This document shows positions 49,012 through 57,161 of a stretch of DNA of 64,000 nucleotides, piece after piece (the stretch's first letter is position 1; every line of letters begins with the position of its first letter). The notes beneath the pieces were generated by a model. That model was not told the DNA's origin. It searched no databases and worked only from the letters and a program-made list of their open reading frames with translations. The DNA is from SFWF01 sp045638145 (GTDB lineage: Bacteria > Bacillota > Clostridia > Oscillospirales > Acutalibacteraceae). The stretch lies in assembly GCA_045638145.1 (NCBI GenBank), contig JAZUAU010000004.1, positions 1-64,000 of the forward strand. Reading direction: 5' to 3'. Position numbers and translations under genes: made by a program.

Positions 49012-52000
49012 ATGAAGAAGCAATTTAAAAAATATTTTTTATCACTCGTTTTGTCAATATGTCTTATCCTTTTATCGATTTCGCCCGCTGCCGCAGAAAC
49101 GAACATTGCTGCCATAGCAGATGAAACGACAATAGAATCAACCGAATCTGTAGGTGAAGCTATTTCATCAGAGCCATCTGCTTTGACCGAAAAATCACTT
49201 ACTTTGAGCGAAATGCCAGATAATATAAAAAATTTATTATCTTCTGAAAGCGCAAACTCTAAAGTGTATCTTCATTCCGGTAGCTTTGCCGAAAACGGTG
49301 AAGCCGACCCTATGGAGTTATACACCATTCGTACCGAAGACCCTACAACAGGAACAGGCAAGCTTATAATCCATTCCACTCCCGTTAAATATATTGATGG
49401 GGACGGCAATCTGCAATATATTGATACCGGTATAAAGACTTTATCCGATACGAAGGAATCAAAATCGGAATATGCATACGAAAACGCGGCAAACGGCTTT
49501 ACCGTTCGGTTTGCAAATACCGCAAATAAAGGTATAAATTTCAACAATGCATTTACCTTTGAAGCAAAATCAGCCTCGGCACTAAAAACAGCGGCTCGTA
49601 TCGGAGCGGAAAAAGGAAACGGCAAAATAGTTTATCCCGGTGCATTCGGTGCAGATACCGTCATAGAATATATTAACACCGAAGGCGGTATAAAGGAAAA
49701 TATCATTCTGAATAAATATACCGGTCAAAACCGTTTTGAGTTTATTTTCCGTTCCGAAACCCATATTCCCGTTCTTGAAAATAACGGCGCTAATATACTC
49801 ATTGTTAAAAAAGATGACCCCAAGGCAGTCGAATACAGATTTTTAAGCCTATATGCTTACGATTCATATATCCCCGAAAACGATGCAGCGGCAGAAGCTG
49901 AAACCTTCCGCCATATGAACGAGGATTTGTATTATGAGCTCGCGAAAAACGCGGACGGTTCTTACACTATCACGGTAGTTGTTCCAAACGAATATCTTAC
50001 ACATCCAGACATAGTTTACCCCGTAACGATAGATCCGTCTATAACTTTAACCAGTAGCAATAGTAACGTTGAAGATACTTTTGTTAATGAGGCTACTCCC
50101 AGCACACAGAGCAACGGCTCTCTTGACTATATTCGATTTGGTAAAAAGAGTGGATATAAACATTATGGTTATTACAGAATTAAAAATTTACCAAGCTTAC
50201 CAACAGACGCTAAACTTACTAATGCGTATATAACATTTACTTTCCGTAATGGACAGGATACACCTACGGCTTCTTCCGGTGTTCAAATGAGACGACGCGC
50301 AATCACATCAGCACAATGGTATGAATCGTCTATAACTTGGAATAATCAACCAAGCGGAGATAGCGGACTGTTTTCAAACATTATTTACAATGGCATTTAT
50401 TTAGATTACTTTAATGTGGATGTGCTATGGGAAATTCGAGATTGGTATAGTGGAGATATGCCAAATTATGGTATCAACTTTACCTATGCAGATGCAGAAT
50501 ATAACGATTATAACAGCGTGGTATCCTCAGAGGGGGACGCTTCAAGAGCACCTATCTTAACAATAGAATACAACACCGTTCCTGCAACGGGGGTAACGAT
50601 AATTCCCGAAAGCGCTACAATGACCGTTGGTCAACAGAGATCGTTCTACGGATATGTATGGCCCTATAACGCTTCCAACAGAGATGTAACTTGGTCTTCA
50701 AGCCACCCAGCAATTGCTAGCGTTAATAGCAGCACAGGTATTGTTACCGCAAATAAACCGGGAGAAACTATTATAACAGTAAAAACGGTAGACGGTAATT
50801 ATACTGCAAATAGTACAGTAACTGTTGTTCCTCAAGACAGCGGTTATGTAGTATTAACGCACGGCTCTCAGGATTACCGTTATCTTAGTGCCGGCGAGCA
50901 TAGATGGTTTAAATTTACACCAACAACTACAGGAAGTTATACATTTTTTACATATGGCTCAAAGGACACTTTTGGCGAACTGTATGAAGGTTCAACCCTA
51001 TTAATTGCAGACGACGATCATGGTGAAGCCTTAAATTTCTCAATTGAAACAACATTGATTGCGGGCGTAGAGTATCGATTAAAGATTCGATATTTTAGCA
51101 ATTCTACATCCGGATACTATAAATTCAGACTAATAAAAGACGAGCCAACCGAGTCCGGAAACAACGATTTTAACAATGCAACTAAGATTGAGATGGGCGA
51201 GCGTGTTATAAACCATAAGATAAGCTATGCGGAGGATGTGGATTGGTTTAAGGTTTCTGTTCCGGCAAACTCTGAGTATCGCTTAAGGATAATGCTGTAC
51301 AAGCCCAATCTTGATTCAGGGAACGCAAAAGCTGAACTGAAATTCAGTGTTTATACCAGTTCGTCAGAAAGTAGCCTTGTGGGTGCTGCAATTTGCCATT
51401 ATGACGATGAACCAACCGGCATTACGATTAGGACAGATAATTATGCCGGAAACAAATGGTTCTATATTAAAATACAGTCCAGCGAAGGTGATTATTCTAT
51501 TAACAACCGTTACGAACTGTTATGTTCAACGACCGATGAGCCTTACGGTGGTGAGATTTACGGATGGGATTATCGAGGCAACAAAAAATCTCCTACCATA
51601 AAATACCGATTAGGTAGCGGTATGCAAGATGTTTGGAAGGTTATAGACGGCGTTTCAATAACTTATGCGGATTTGTTTGAGGAAGCTGTGGAACGATGGA
51701 ATGATGTAGATGTCAAAGAAGATGGAACTCCAATGTTTGAAATCAGTAATAACATTTTTGCATCTACGGTTAAAGCAAAGCCGTTAACCGATAGTGTTTA
51801 TGCTTGGAATTATAACCTAACGGCAAATATCGAGCTTAACACAAACACTTTTACAGGATTAACTAGAATTCAAGCTGTTGATTTGATTTGCCATGAGTTA
51901 GGACATTCACTCGGATTGGCTGACCTGTATATTAATTCATCTAGTGGATATACATATATTCCCCCAGGATCGACTACGGCTATACCTTTGGATAATAGCG

Positions 52001-52602
52001 ATCATCTAATGTACGGATATGGAGGTGCCGCACAAGACTTGAATAACAACGGGCTTTATCGCTTTCATAGTAACGATTTGTTTGGTGTGAATAAAATCCA
52101 AGGCTGGCTACAGTTGAATAAATATACCGAAGAAGAACTTTATGATGAGGCCGATTATATAGTGAAAGGCAAGATACTGGAATCTAATCCGTACTCTTAT
52201 AACGAAACAAATAACGATTTTTATACGCAGGTTAGTATAGAAGTTGAAGAATACTTATATTCAAAAAACGGTTCCTATGAGAAAAATATTACTTTTTTAC
52301 AGTTAGGATTGTCGGGTATGGAGTTTTCTGTAGACCCTATTTTCATAGCGGGTGATGAATACGTCTTATTCCTAAAATATGATCTTTATGGGGAACTATT
52401 TGTTGTGGGCGGTCCGCAAGGACGATTTAAAATAATAGAAGACTGTGAGATAGCGATAATAACAAACCAAATTGATCTATATATTCAGCAATCCGCAGAA
52501 ACACTAAATGCAAAAAAGAACACAAATCCTATTGGTGCAGATAAATTTATAGCAGAAGTTAAAATGTTGGTTTCTGATAAAATCAAATTAGCAACTAATT
52601 GA
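49012..52602 (+). CDS. secreted DNRLRE/Big2 multidomain zinc metalloprotease
   Basis: 1196 residues. A signal peptide (KKYFLSLVLSICLILLSIS, cut near AAA-E) precedes a ~300-residue N-terminal region ending YPVTIDPS, shared with the 2-1996 protein. Then: DNRLRE/CBM96-like domain (about 343-520), Big2 Ig-like domain (522-605, TIIPESATMTVGQQ, NSSTGIVTANKPGE), two PPC-like beta domains (about 613-715 and 722-840), and a metzincin-like catalytic domain with HELGHSLGLAD (His961, Glu962, His965, Asp971) and a Met-turn at Met1000 (HLMYGYGG). The third ligand Asp instead of His is as in snapalysin-type enzymes. The last ~130 residues (EADYIVKGKILESN, GGPQGRFKI) form a domain that resembles the repeats in the downstream lipoprotein. 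Likely an extracellular or surface protease. Confidence 0.85.
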   Translation: MKKQFKKYFLSLVLSICLILLSISPAAAETNIAAIADETTIESTESVGEAISSEPSALTEKSLTLSEMPDNIKNLLSSESANSKVYLHSGSFAENGEADPMELYTIRTEDPTTGTGKLIIHSTPVKYIDGDGNLQYIDTGIKTLSDTKESKSEYAYENAANGFTVRFANTANKGINFNNAFTFEAKSASALKTAARIGAEKGNGKIVYPGAFGADTVIEYINTEGGIKENIILNKYTGQNRFEFIFRSETHIPVLENNGANILIVKKDDPKAVEYRFLSLYAYDSYIPENDAAAEAETFRHMNEDLYYELAKNADGSYTITVVVPNEYLTHPDIVYPVTIDPSITLTSSNSNVEDTFVNEATPSTQSNGSLDYIRFGKKSGYKHYGYYRIKNLPSLPTDAKLTNAYITFTFRNGQDTPTASSGVQMRRRAITSAQWYESSITWNNQPSGDSGLFSNIIYNGIYLDYFNVDVLWEIRDWYSGDMPNYGINFTYADAEYNDYNSVVSSEGDASRAPILTIEYNTVPATGVTIIPESATMTVGQQRSFYGYVWPYNASNRDVTWSSSHPAIASVNSSTGIVTANKPGETIITVKTVDGNYTANSTVTVVPQDSGYVVLTHGSQDYRYLSAGEHRWFKFTPTTTGSYTFFTYGSKDTFGELYEGSTLLIADDDHGEALNFSIETTLIAGVEYRLKIRYFSNSTSGYYKFRLIKDEPTESGNNDFNNATKIEMGERVINHKISYAEDVDWFKVSVPANSEYRLRIMLYKPNLDSGNAKAELKFSVYTSSSESSLVGAAICHYDDEPTGITIRTDNYAGNKWFYIKIQSSEGDYSINNRYELLCSTTDEPYGGEIYGWDYRGNKKSPTIKYRLGSGMQDVWKVIDGVSITYADLFEEAVERWNDVDVKEDGTPMFEISNNIFASTVKAKPLTDSVYAWNYNLTANIELNTNTFTGLTRIQAVDLICHELGHSLGLADLYINSSSGYTYIPPGSTTAIPLDNSDHLMYGYGGAAQDLNNNGLYRFHSNDLFGVNKIQGWLQLNKYTEEELYDEADYIVKGKILESNPYSYNETNNDFYTQVSIEVEEYLYSKNGSYEKNITFLQLGLSGMEFSVDPIFIAGDEYVLFLKYDLYGELFVVGGPQGRFKIIEDCEIAIITNQIDLYIQQSAETLNAKKNTNPIGADKFIAEVKMLVSDKIKLATN

Positions 52603-52617
52603 TGAAAGGGATGGAAT

Positions 52618-53442
52618 ATGATAAAGAAAATTCTTCTTTTTGTTATAGCTTTTTCTGTAGTTTTGCTTTCTTCTTGTACTAAGGAACAGAAATTAGGGCA
52701 GATTCATGCGGTTTACTGTGCACGAATGGTTTACGATGCGGCAGTTAACGTGTATTCGGGGACGCTATTAGAAATAGACCTTTATGAAGATGGCGGAGAA
52801 CTTATGAGCGATACTTATTATGTAAAAGTGCAAGTCAAAGAAGTTTTTAAAGGAAACTTCAAAGAGGGAGAGATTGTTAAAGATTTGTCGCCCGAAGGCT
52901 TTTCCGAAATTGGCTGCGATTATTTTTTTATGACTGGTGTAGATCCCCAATATGGTTATCATTCGCACGCATATTATGATGCTGATAATGTCTATTCTGG
53001 CGAAATACTGGAAATAGATCTTTTTGAGTTTAAGCGTGAATATGGTCCAACATATAAGGTTAAAGTAAAAGTAAAAGATGTTTATAGGGGAGATTACAAT
53101 ACCGGTGACATCGTAGAGGAGATTATTTTCGCACGACGCGAAGAAATTCGCGATGATATAATTTTTATGACTTCTAACGATGATCCTTATTCTCTACAAC
53201 ATAGGCTTGAAGCGACAAATATAGTCTACGGAACATCTAACAACCCCTATAGAATGGTTAAGTTATTAGATAACGGAGAGATTGAATATCCATATTTCAG
53301 TTTTCCGGGAGAATATGATAATCCATATAGTCGAGGTATTACACCCCCTAAAAACTATGATGAACTTATTGCACAGATAAACACACCTATAAGCTATGAC
53401 GTTAAGCCCTTCGTTCCACCCTTTGAAGTGGAAAATAATTAA
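52618..53442 (+). CDS. lipoprotein with two tandem beta domains
   Basis: 274 residues with a clear lipobox LSSC (Cys20), so it is anchored to the outer face of the membrane. Two internal repeats align: VNVYSGTLLEIDLYED...VKVQVKEVFKGNFKEGEIV and DNVYSGEILEIDLFEF...VKVKVKDVYRGDYNTGDIV, each ending near a FFMT/IFMT strand. The same pattern appears in the C-terminus of the protease just upstream (YIVKGKILESN...VSIEVEEYLYS). Fifteen bases separate the genes, SD AAAGGGATGG. This suggests the lipoprotein interacts with, docks or restrains the protease; that is inference. Confidence 0.75.
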   Translation: MIKKILLFVIAFSVVLLSSCTKEQKLGQIHAVYCARMVYDAAVNVYSGTLLEIDLYEDGGELMSDTYYVKVQVKEVFKGNFKEGEIVKDLSPEGFSEIGCDYFFMTGVDPQYGYHSHAYYDADNVYSGEILEIDLFEFKREYGPTYKVKVKVKDVYRGDYNTGDIVEEIIFARREEIRDDIIFMTSNDDPYSLQHRLEATNIVYGTSNNPYRMVKLLDNGEIEYPYFSFPGEYDNPYSRGITPPKNYDELIAQINTPISYDVKPFVPPFEVENN

Positions 53443-53453
53443 AGATCCTGCAC

Positions 53454-53482
53454 AAAAAGCGACCCCGAAGGGTCGTTTTTGT
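53454..53482 (+). terminator. terminator after the cassette lipoprotein
   Basis: GCGACCCC GAA GGGTCG with flanking A and T runs. Its stem sequence is the same as that of the terminator after the first lipoprotein (2772). Confidence 0.75.
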
Positions 53483-53529
53483 AATATAGGTTCACTACAG
53501 ATAAAAATTTTGCAAATAAATGAATTCAA

Positions 53530-53571
53530 TTATTTTTACGAAAATTTCCAAAAATCATAAATCGGAAAAAA
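53530..53571. repeat. right direct repeat of DNRLRE cassette
   Basis: Second copy of the repeat at 48675 (19 bases identical, 36 of 42 overall), placed between the cassette terminator and the rplM promoter. Confidence 0.65.
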
Positions 53572-53642
53572 CGAGGAAAAACGAGCAAATTAAAGAAAAC
53601 AAGAGAATGCAAATGTTATTTTAAAAAATATTAAAATTTCTG

Positions 53643-53671
53643 TTGACAAACCTATTTGCGGTTGATATAAT
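53643..53671 (+). promoter_or_regulatory. promoter for rplM-rpsI
   Basis: TTGACA, 17 bp, TATAAT: perfect consensus. Confidence 0.8.
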
Positions 53672-53716
53672 ACTAAGGCATCTTAAAAGAAGAAATTTTA
53701 ATTGGAGGAAAGAATT

Positions 53717-54142
53717 ATGTCCACTTTTATGGCAAAACCCGCTGAAGTACAGCGCAAGTGGTACGTGATCGATGCTGCAGGAAAGCCCCTCGGACGCACC
53801 GCTGTCAGAGTTGCAGACCTTCTTCGCGGTAAGGGTAAGCCCGAGTTTACTCCCCACGTTGATTGCGGCGACCACGTAATCGTTATCAATGCAGACAAAG
53901 CAGTTCTCACCGGTAAGAAGCTTGAAAAGAAGTTCTACCGTCATCACACAGGCTACATCGGAAGCCTCAAAGAGGTTAAGTATGCAACCCTTATGGCTAC
54001 AAAGCCTGAGTTTGCTATGACCCTCGCAGTTAAGAGTATGGTTCCCGATACCACTATCGGCCGCCAGGCACTTACCAGACTTCGCGTTTACAAGGGCGCT
54101 GAGCATCTTCACGCTGCACAGAAGCCCGAAGTTATCGACTAA
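53717..54142 (+). CDS. rplM: 50S ribosomal protein L13
   Basis: Early-assembly protein of the large subunit. The 141-residue product contains RKWYVIDAAGKPLGRTAVRV, HVDCGDHVIVINADK, KFYRHHTGYIGSLK and LRVYKGAEHLHAAQKPE. Start ATG 53717, SD TTGGAGGAA. Followed 17 bases later by rpsI, the universal pair. Confidence 0.97.
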   Translation: MSTFMAKPAEVQRKWYVIDAAGKPLGRTAVRVADLLRGKGKPEFTPHVDCGDHVIVINADKAVLTGKKLEKKFYRHHTGYIGSLKEVKYATLMATKPEFAMTLAVKSMVPDTTIGRQALTRLRVYKGAEHLHAAQKPEVID

Positions 54143-54159
54143 GAAAGGAGCACAGAGTA

Positions 54160-54558
54160 ATGATTGAAGGAAAGCCTTATTTTTACGGAACCGGCAGAAG
54201 AAAGAGCTCTGTTGCCCGCGTTCGTGTTTACAACGGTACAGGTAAGATTATAATCAACGACCGTGAGATCGACGATTATTTCGGACTTGAGACCTTAAAG
54301 CTCATCGTACGTCAGCCCCTCGCCCTCACCGACACCCTCGGCAAGTTCGATATCGTTTGCCGTGTTGCAGGCGGCGGTGTTACCGGCCAGGCAGGCGCTA
54401 TCCGTCACGGCCTCTCCCGTGCACTTCTCCAGTACGACGAGGAACTCCGCGCTACACTCAAGAAGGCAGGATTCCTCACTCGCGACCCGAGAATGAAGGA
54501 AAGAAAGAAGTACGGACTCAAGGCTGCACGTCGTGCACCCCAGTTCTCAAAGCGTTAA
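54160..54558 (+). CDS. rpsI: 30S ribosomal protein S9
   Basis: 132 residues, with FYGTGRRKSSVARVRVYNGT, GGGVTGQAGAIRHGLSRAL and the C-terminal tail KKYGLKAARRAPQFSKR that contacts P-site tRNA. SD AAAGGAGCA. The last six codons with the stop recur as an exact inverted copy 52 bases downstream (see the inverted-repeat entry). Confidence 0.97.
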   Translation: MIEGKPYFYGTGRRKSSVARVRVYNGTGKIIINDREIDDYFGLETLKLIVRQPLALTDTLGKFDIVCRVAGGGVTGQAGAIRHGLSRALLQYDEELRATLKKAGFLTRDPRMKERKKYGLKAARRAPQFSKR

Positions 54559-54627
54559 TTATATTATCGCAAAATTCAAGGCTCTGTGGGTTTCCACGGA
54601 GCCTTTTCTTATTAACGCTTTGAGAAC
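54543..54627. repeat. 17-bp exact inverted repeat enclosing the rpsI terminator
   Basis: GTTCTCAAAGCGTTAAT (54543-54559, end of rpsI) and ATTAACGCTTTGAGAAC (54611-54627) are exact reverse complements. Between them lies the terminator stem AAGGCTCTGTGG/CCACGGAGCCTT (54578-54606). The coding end is therefore mirrored downstream of the terminator. Confidence 0.8.
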
Positions 54628-54776
54628 AACTATGATTGCCTTGCGGCAAGTTATGAGTTATGAACGGCTTGCGCCGTGTTATGAGTTGCCTTACGGCACC
54701 ACTGATTTGGTCGGGCAATCATATCATAACTTTTGTCAACGACAAAATCATAACTGCGCAATAGCGCATCATAACT
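54628..54776. repeat. mirrored array of short palindromes spaced by GTTATGA / TCATAAC
   Basis: Left half: GTTATGA at 54650, 54657 and 54678 separating hairpins TTGCC/GGCAA and ACGGC/GCCGT. Right half: TCATAAC at 54724, 54748 and 54769 separating TTTTGTC/GACAAAA and TGCGC/GCGCA. TATGATTGCC (54631) and GGCAATCATA (54714) are reverse complements, so the whole array can fold on itself. Not coding. Confidence 0.7.
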
Positions 54777-54833
54777 AAACACATAAAACCCCGAAACATC
54801 AAGACAAGGGACGGCTCTCTGTTTTCTTTTATC

Positions 54834-54962
54834 TTTACATACATTTGTATGTAAAGGCGCGAATTTGCCAGATCGTCTCTACAGCATTTCCCTACAATGC
54901 GCCGCAGGAGATTCCCCCGTTGGGGGAAATGTCCGCAGGACAAAAGGGGTGCCGTCTCTGGC
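54834..54962. repeat. MITE-like palindrome-rich segment
   Basis: TTTACATAC/GTATGTAAA (54834-54855), then a segment with short terminal inverted repeats GCCAGA (54867) and TCTGGC (54957) enclosing CCCCC/GGGGG and GTCC/GGAC hairpins. GC-rich compared with the surrounding DNA. From 54963 to 55274 I see no gene and no clear regulatory element beyond the ddh SD. Confidence 0.5.
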
Positions 54963-55274
54963 TGAGGAACCTTCCCTCGGCCCTTTGCCCTTGGCGCTTG
55001 GCCCTCATATTTTTAGTTTCGCGGGCTATTCTCAAAATCACTCCGAATTATTAATCAACCTTTCATTTTCCTATTGATAATAGAAATAAAAAGTGGTAAA
55101 ATCTATCTGTAATAAATTTTTGTGCATAATATAAATATCGGTTAAAGCTATAATTTTGTTAGGGACGGTACCACGCCTTAATTCGATGCTTGGGCTAGAT
55201 TAAAATTGTATGCATTACGTTTGCAATACTCGGACATTCAAGTCATAAGATAAAATCAAAAAGGATGATATAAG

Positions 55275-56258
55275 ATGAAAATCAGAATAGGAATTATGGG
55301 ATACGGTAACCTTGGCCGAGGAATTGAAGCCGCTGTCCGTCAGAATCCCGATACCGAGCTTGTTGCCGTCTTTTCAAGACGCGACCCCTCATCTGTAGTG
55401 ACAAAAACGGGTGTGCCCGTATATTCTGCAGATGATATTTTAGAATTTAAGGATGAAATAGACGTTCTTGTGCTTTGCGGCGGCTCGGCAACCGACCTGC
55501 CGGTACAGACACCCCTTTATGCCGAGAATTTCACAGTTGTTGACAGTTTTGATACCCATGCTAAAATCCCCGAGCATTTTGAAAATGTTGATGCGGCGGC
55601 AAAGAAAAACGGAAATATTGCGGTTATTTCCTGCGGTTGGGATCCCGGTATGTTCTCACTGAACAGACTTTATGCATCGGCAGTGCTTCCTGACGGAAAG
55701 GATTACACCTTCTGGGGCAAGGGAGTGAGCCAGGGTCATTCGGATGCCATTAGAAGAATTGACGGAGTTGTTGATGCGAAGCAGTACACCATTCCGATAG
55801 AAGAGGCACTCGAGGCCGTCAGAAGCGGTAAAAACCCCGAGCTGTCTGTTCGTGAAAAGCATCTTCGCGAGTGCTTTGTTGTAGCCGAGGAGGGTGCGGA
55901 CAAGGCAAGAATTGAAGAGGAAATCAAGACTATGCCGAACTATTTTGCCGACTATGATACCATAGTTCATTTTATCTCGGCAGAGGAATTACGCCGCAAC
56001 CATTCGGGAATCCCACACGGCGGTTTCGTTATCAGAAGCGGCAAAACAGGTTTAAATTGCGAGAATAATCACATAATCGAGTATAGCCTGAAGCTTGATT
56101 CAAACCCCGAGTTCACCTCAAGCGTAATAGTGGCTTACGCCCGTGCCGCTTATCGTATGAAGATAGAGGGAATGAGCGGCTGTAAAACCGTTTTTGACAT
56201 TCCTCCTGCATATCTCAGCGCAAAATCAGGCGAAGAACTCAGAAAAACAATGTTGTAG
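55275..56258 (+). CDS. ddh: meso-diaminopimelate dehydrogenase
   Basis: NADPH-dependent one-step conversion of tetrahydrodipicolinate to meso-DAP for lysine and peptidoglycan. The 327-residue product has the Rossmann motif GIMGYGNLGRGIEAAV, VVDSFDTHAKIPEHF, SCGWDPGMFSLNRLY, WGKGVSQGHSDAIRRI and HGGFVIRSGKTG, all diagnostic. SD AAAGGATGAT before ATG 55275. It stands alone with its own terminator. Confidence 0.96.
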   Translation: MKIRIGIMGYGNLGRGIEAAVRQNPDTELVAVFSRRDPSSVVTKTGVPVYSADDILEFKDEIDVLVLCGGSATDLPVQTPLYAENFTVVDSFDTHAKIPEHFENVDAAAKKNGNIAVISCGWDPGMFSLNRLYASAVLPDGKDYTFWGKGVSQGHSDAIRRIDGVVDAKQYTIPIEEALEAVRSGKNPELSVREKHLRECFVVAEEGADKARIEEEIKTMPNYFADYDTIVHFISAEELRRNHSGIPHGGFVIRSGKTGLNCENNHIIEYSLKLDSNPEFTSSVIVAYARAAYRMKIEGMSGCKTVFDIPPAYLSAKSGEELRKTML

Positions 56259-56277
56259 CATTAAATATTATAATATA

Positions 56278-56313
56278 AAAAGAGAGTCAACCGCATTTCT
56301 GCGGTTGACTTTA
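56278..56313. terminator. bidirectional terminator between ddh and the minus-strand small transcript
   Basis: AAAGTCAACCGC/GCGGTTGACTTT-type stem with loop ATTTCT. T runs follow on both strands (CTTTTTATA on the minus strand). Confidence 0.75.
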
Positions 56314-56486
56314 ATTACTTATACATTGGAGTAAATTCCTTTTATAAAATGTTTTGAATTATAGGACTTAATAGAACTTTGGACTCACCACTTTCTTTTA
56401 AATTCTAACTCTTAAGTTCGGTTCGATTTCCCAAGTCATGGGTATCAGTCCTTTCAGTAGATTTTTCTTATAGTCTCTTTTTCTGT
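56279..56486 (-). ncRNA. predicted small transcript of about 210 nt with a 13-codon ORF
   Basis: Minus-strand promoter TTGACA (56521-56516), 17 bp, TATATT (56498-56493), start expected near 56486, ending at the terminator 56278-56313. It contains an SD (AAAGGA, nine bases from ATG) and an ORF from 56439 to 56398. No gene on either strand otherwise explains this 350-bp gap between ddh and luxS. Confidence 0.55.
56398..56439 (-). CDS. 13-residue micro-ORF MTWEIEPNLRVRI
   Basis: ATG preceded by AAAGGACTGATACCC, 13 codons, TAA. Well-placed promoter, SD and terminator make it a credible leader peptide or small signalling peptide, but no homologue is known to me and the ORF is very short. Confidence 0.4.
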   Translation of the reverse strand: MTWEIEPNLRVRI

Positions 56487-56567
56487 GTCTTTAATATACC
56501 ACATTATGCACACTTTGTCAAGTAAAAGTTAATAAAAATTGTGAAAAATATTCAAAAAAGTTAATTC

Positions 56568-56596
56568 TTTACAAGAATTGCTAGTTGTGGTATAAT
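56568..56596 (+). promoter_or_regulatory. promoter for luxS
   Basis: TTTACA, 17 bp, TATAAT, with SD AGAGGTG close behind. Confidence 0.65.
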
Positions 56597-56615
56597 TAAA
56601 TTTAGAGGTGTTAAA

Positions 56616-57071
56616 ATGAAAAAGATTGCAAGCTTCGAAGTCAACCACGATACACTCGAAAAGGGAATGTACATTTCCCGAATTGACGGCGATGTTGTGA
56701 CATACGATATAAGAATGAAAAAACCCAACGGCGGAGATTATCTCGGCACTGCCGAGGCACACACAATGGAGCATCTTTTTGCAACCTATGCCAGAAACAT
56801 AACCGAGGGTGAACAGATAGTTTATGTCGGTCCTATGGGCTGCCGCACCGGATTTTATTTTTTAACCCGTGACACCATATCAAACGTGCGCGCTATAGAA
56901 ATTGTGCGTGAAACTATGGAATTTATAGTGAGTTTTGAGGGAGATATCCCCGGAAATACAAGTGTGGAATGCGGAAACTATCTCGAGCACGATTTAGAGG
57001 GCGCGAAGGCGGTAGCTTCAGATATGTGTGATATCTTGTCTTCGTGGAAAACACAAGATTTAGAATACTGA
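56616..57071 (+). CDS. luxS: S-ribosylhomocysteine lyase (autoinducer-2 synthesis)
   Basis: Splits S-ribosylhomocysteine into homocysteine and DPD, the AI-2 precursor, in the activated methyl cycle. The 151-residue product has the metal-binding HTMEH (His49-His53), catalytic Cys76 in GPMGCRTGFY and the third ligand Cys119 in ECGNY. No pfs (mtnN) neighbour is present. Own promoter and terminator. Confidence 0.96.
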   Translation: MKKIASFEVNHDTLEKGMYISRIDGDVVTYDIRMKKPNGGDYLGTAEAHTMEHLFATYARNITEGEQIVYVGPMGCRTGFYFLTRDTISNVRAIEIVRETMEFIVSFEGDIPGNTSVECGNYLEHDLEGAKAVASDMCDILSSWKTQDLEY

Positions 57072-57101
57072 AAAAACAGTCGAAAACCGACTGTTTTTTG
57101 C
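57071..57101 (+). terminator. terminator after luxS
   Basis: AAAAAACAGTCG AAAAC CGACTGTTTTTT hairpin. Confidence 0.85.
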
Positions 57102-57161
57102 TTTTATGCAACCGAAAAAATCGGCATTTTGATTTACATAACATTATTATCGGTAAATGGA

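Noticed and set aside
54628..54776. Regularly spaced repeats suggesting a CRISPR array
   Set aside because: Repeats are seven bases, spacers are self-complementary and orientation flips halfway; no cas genes are present.
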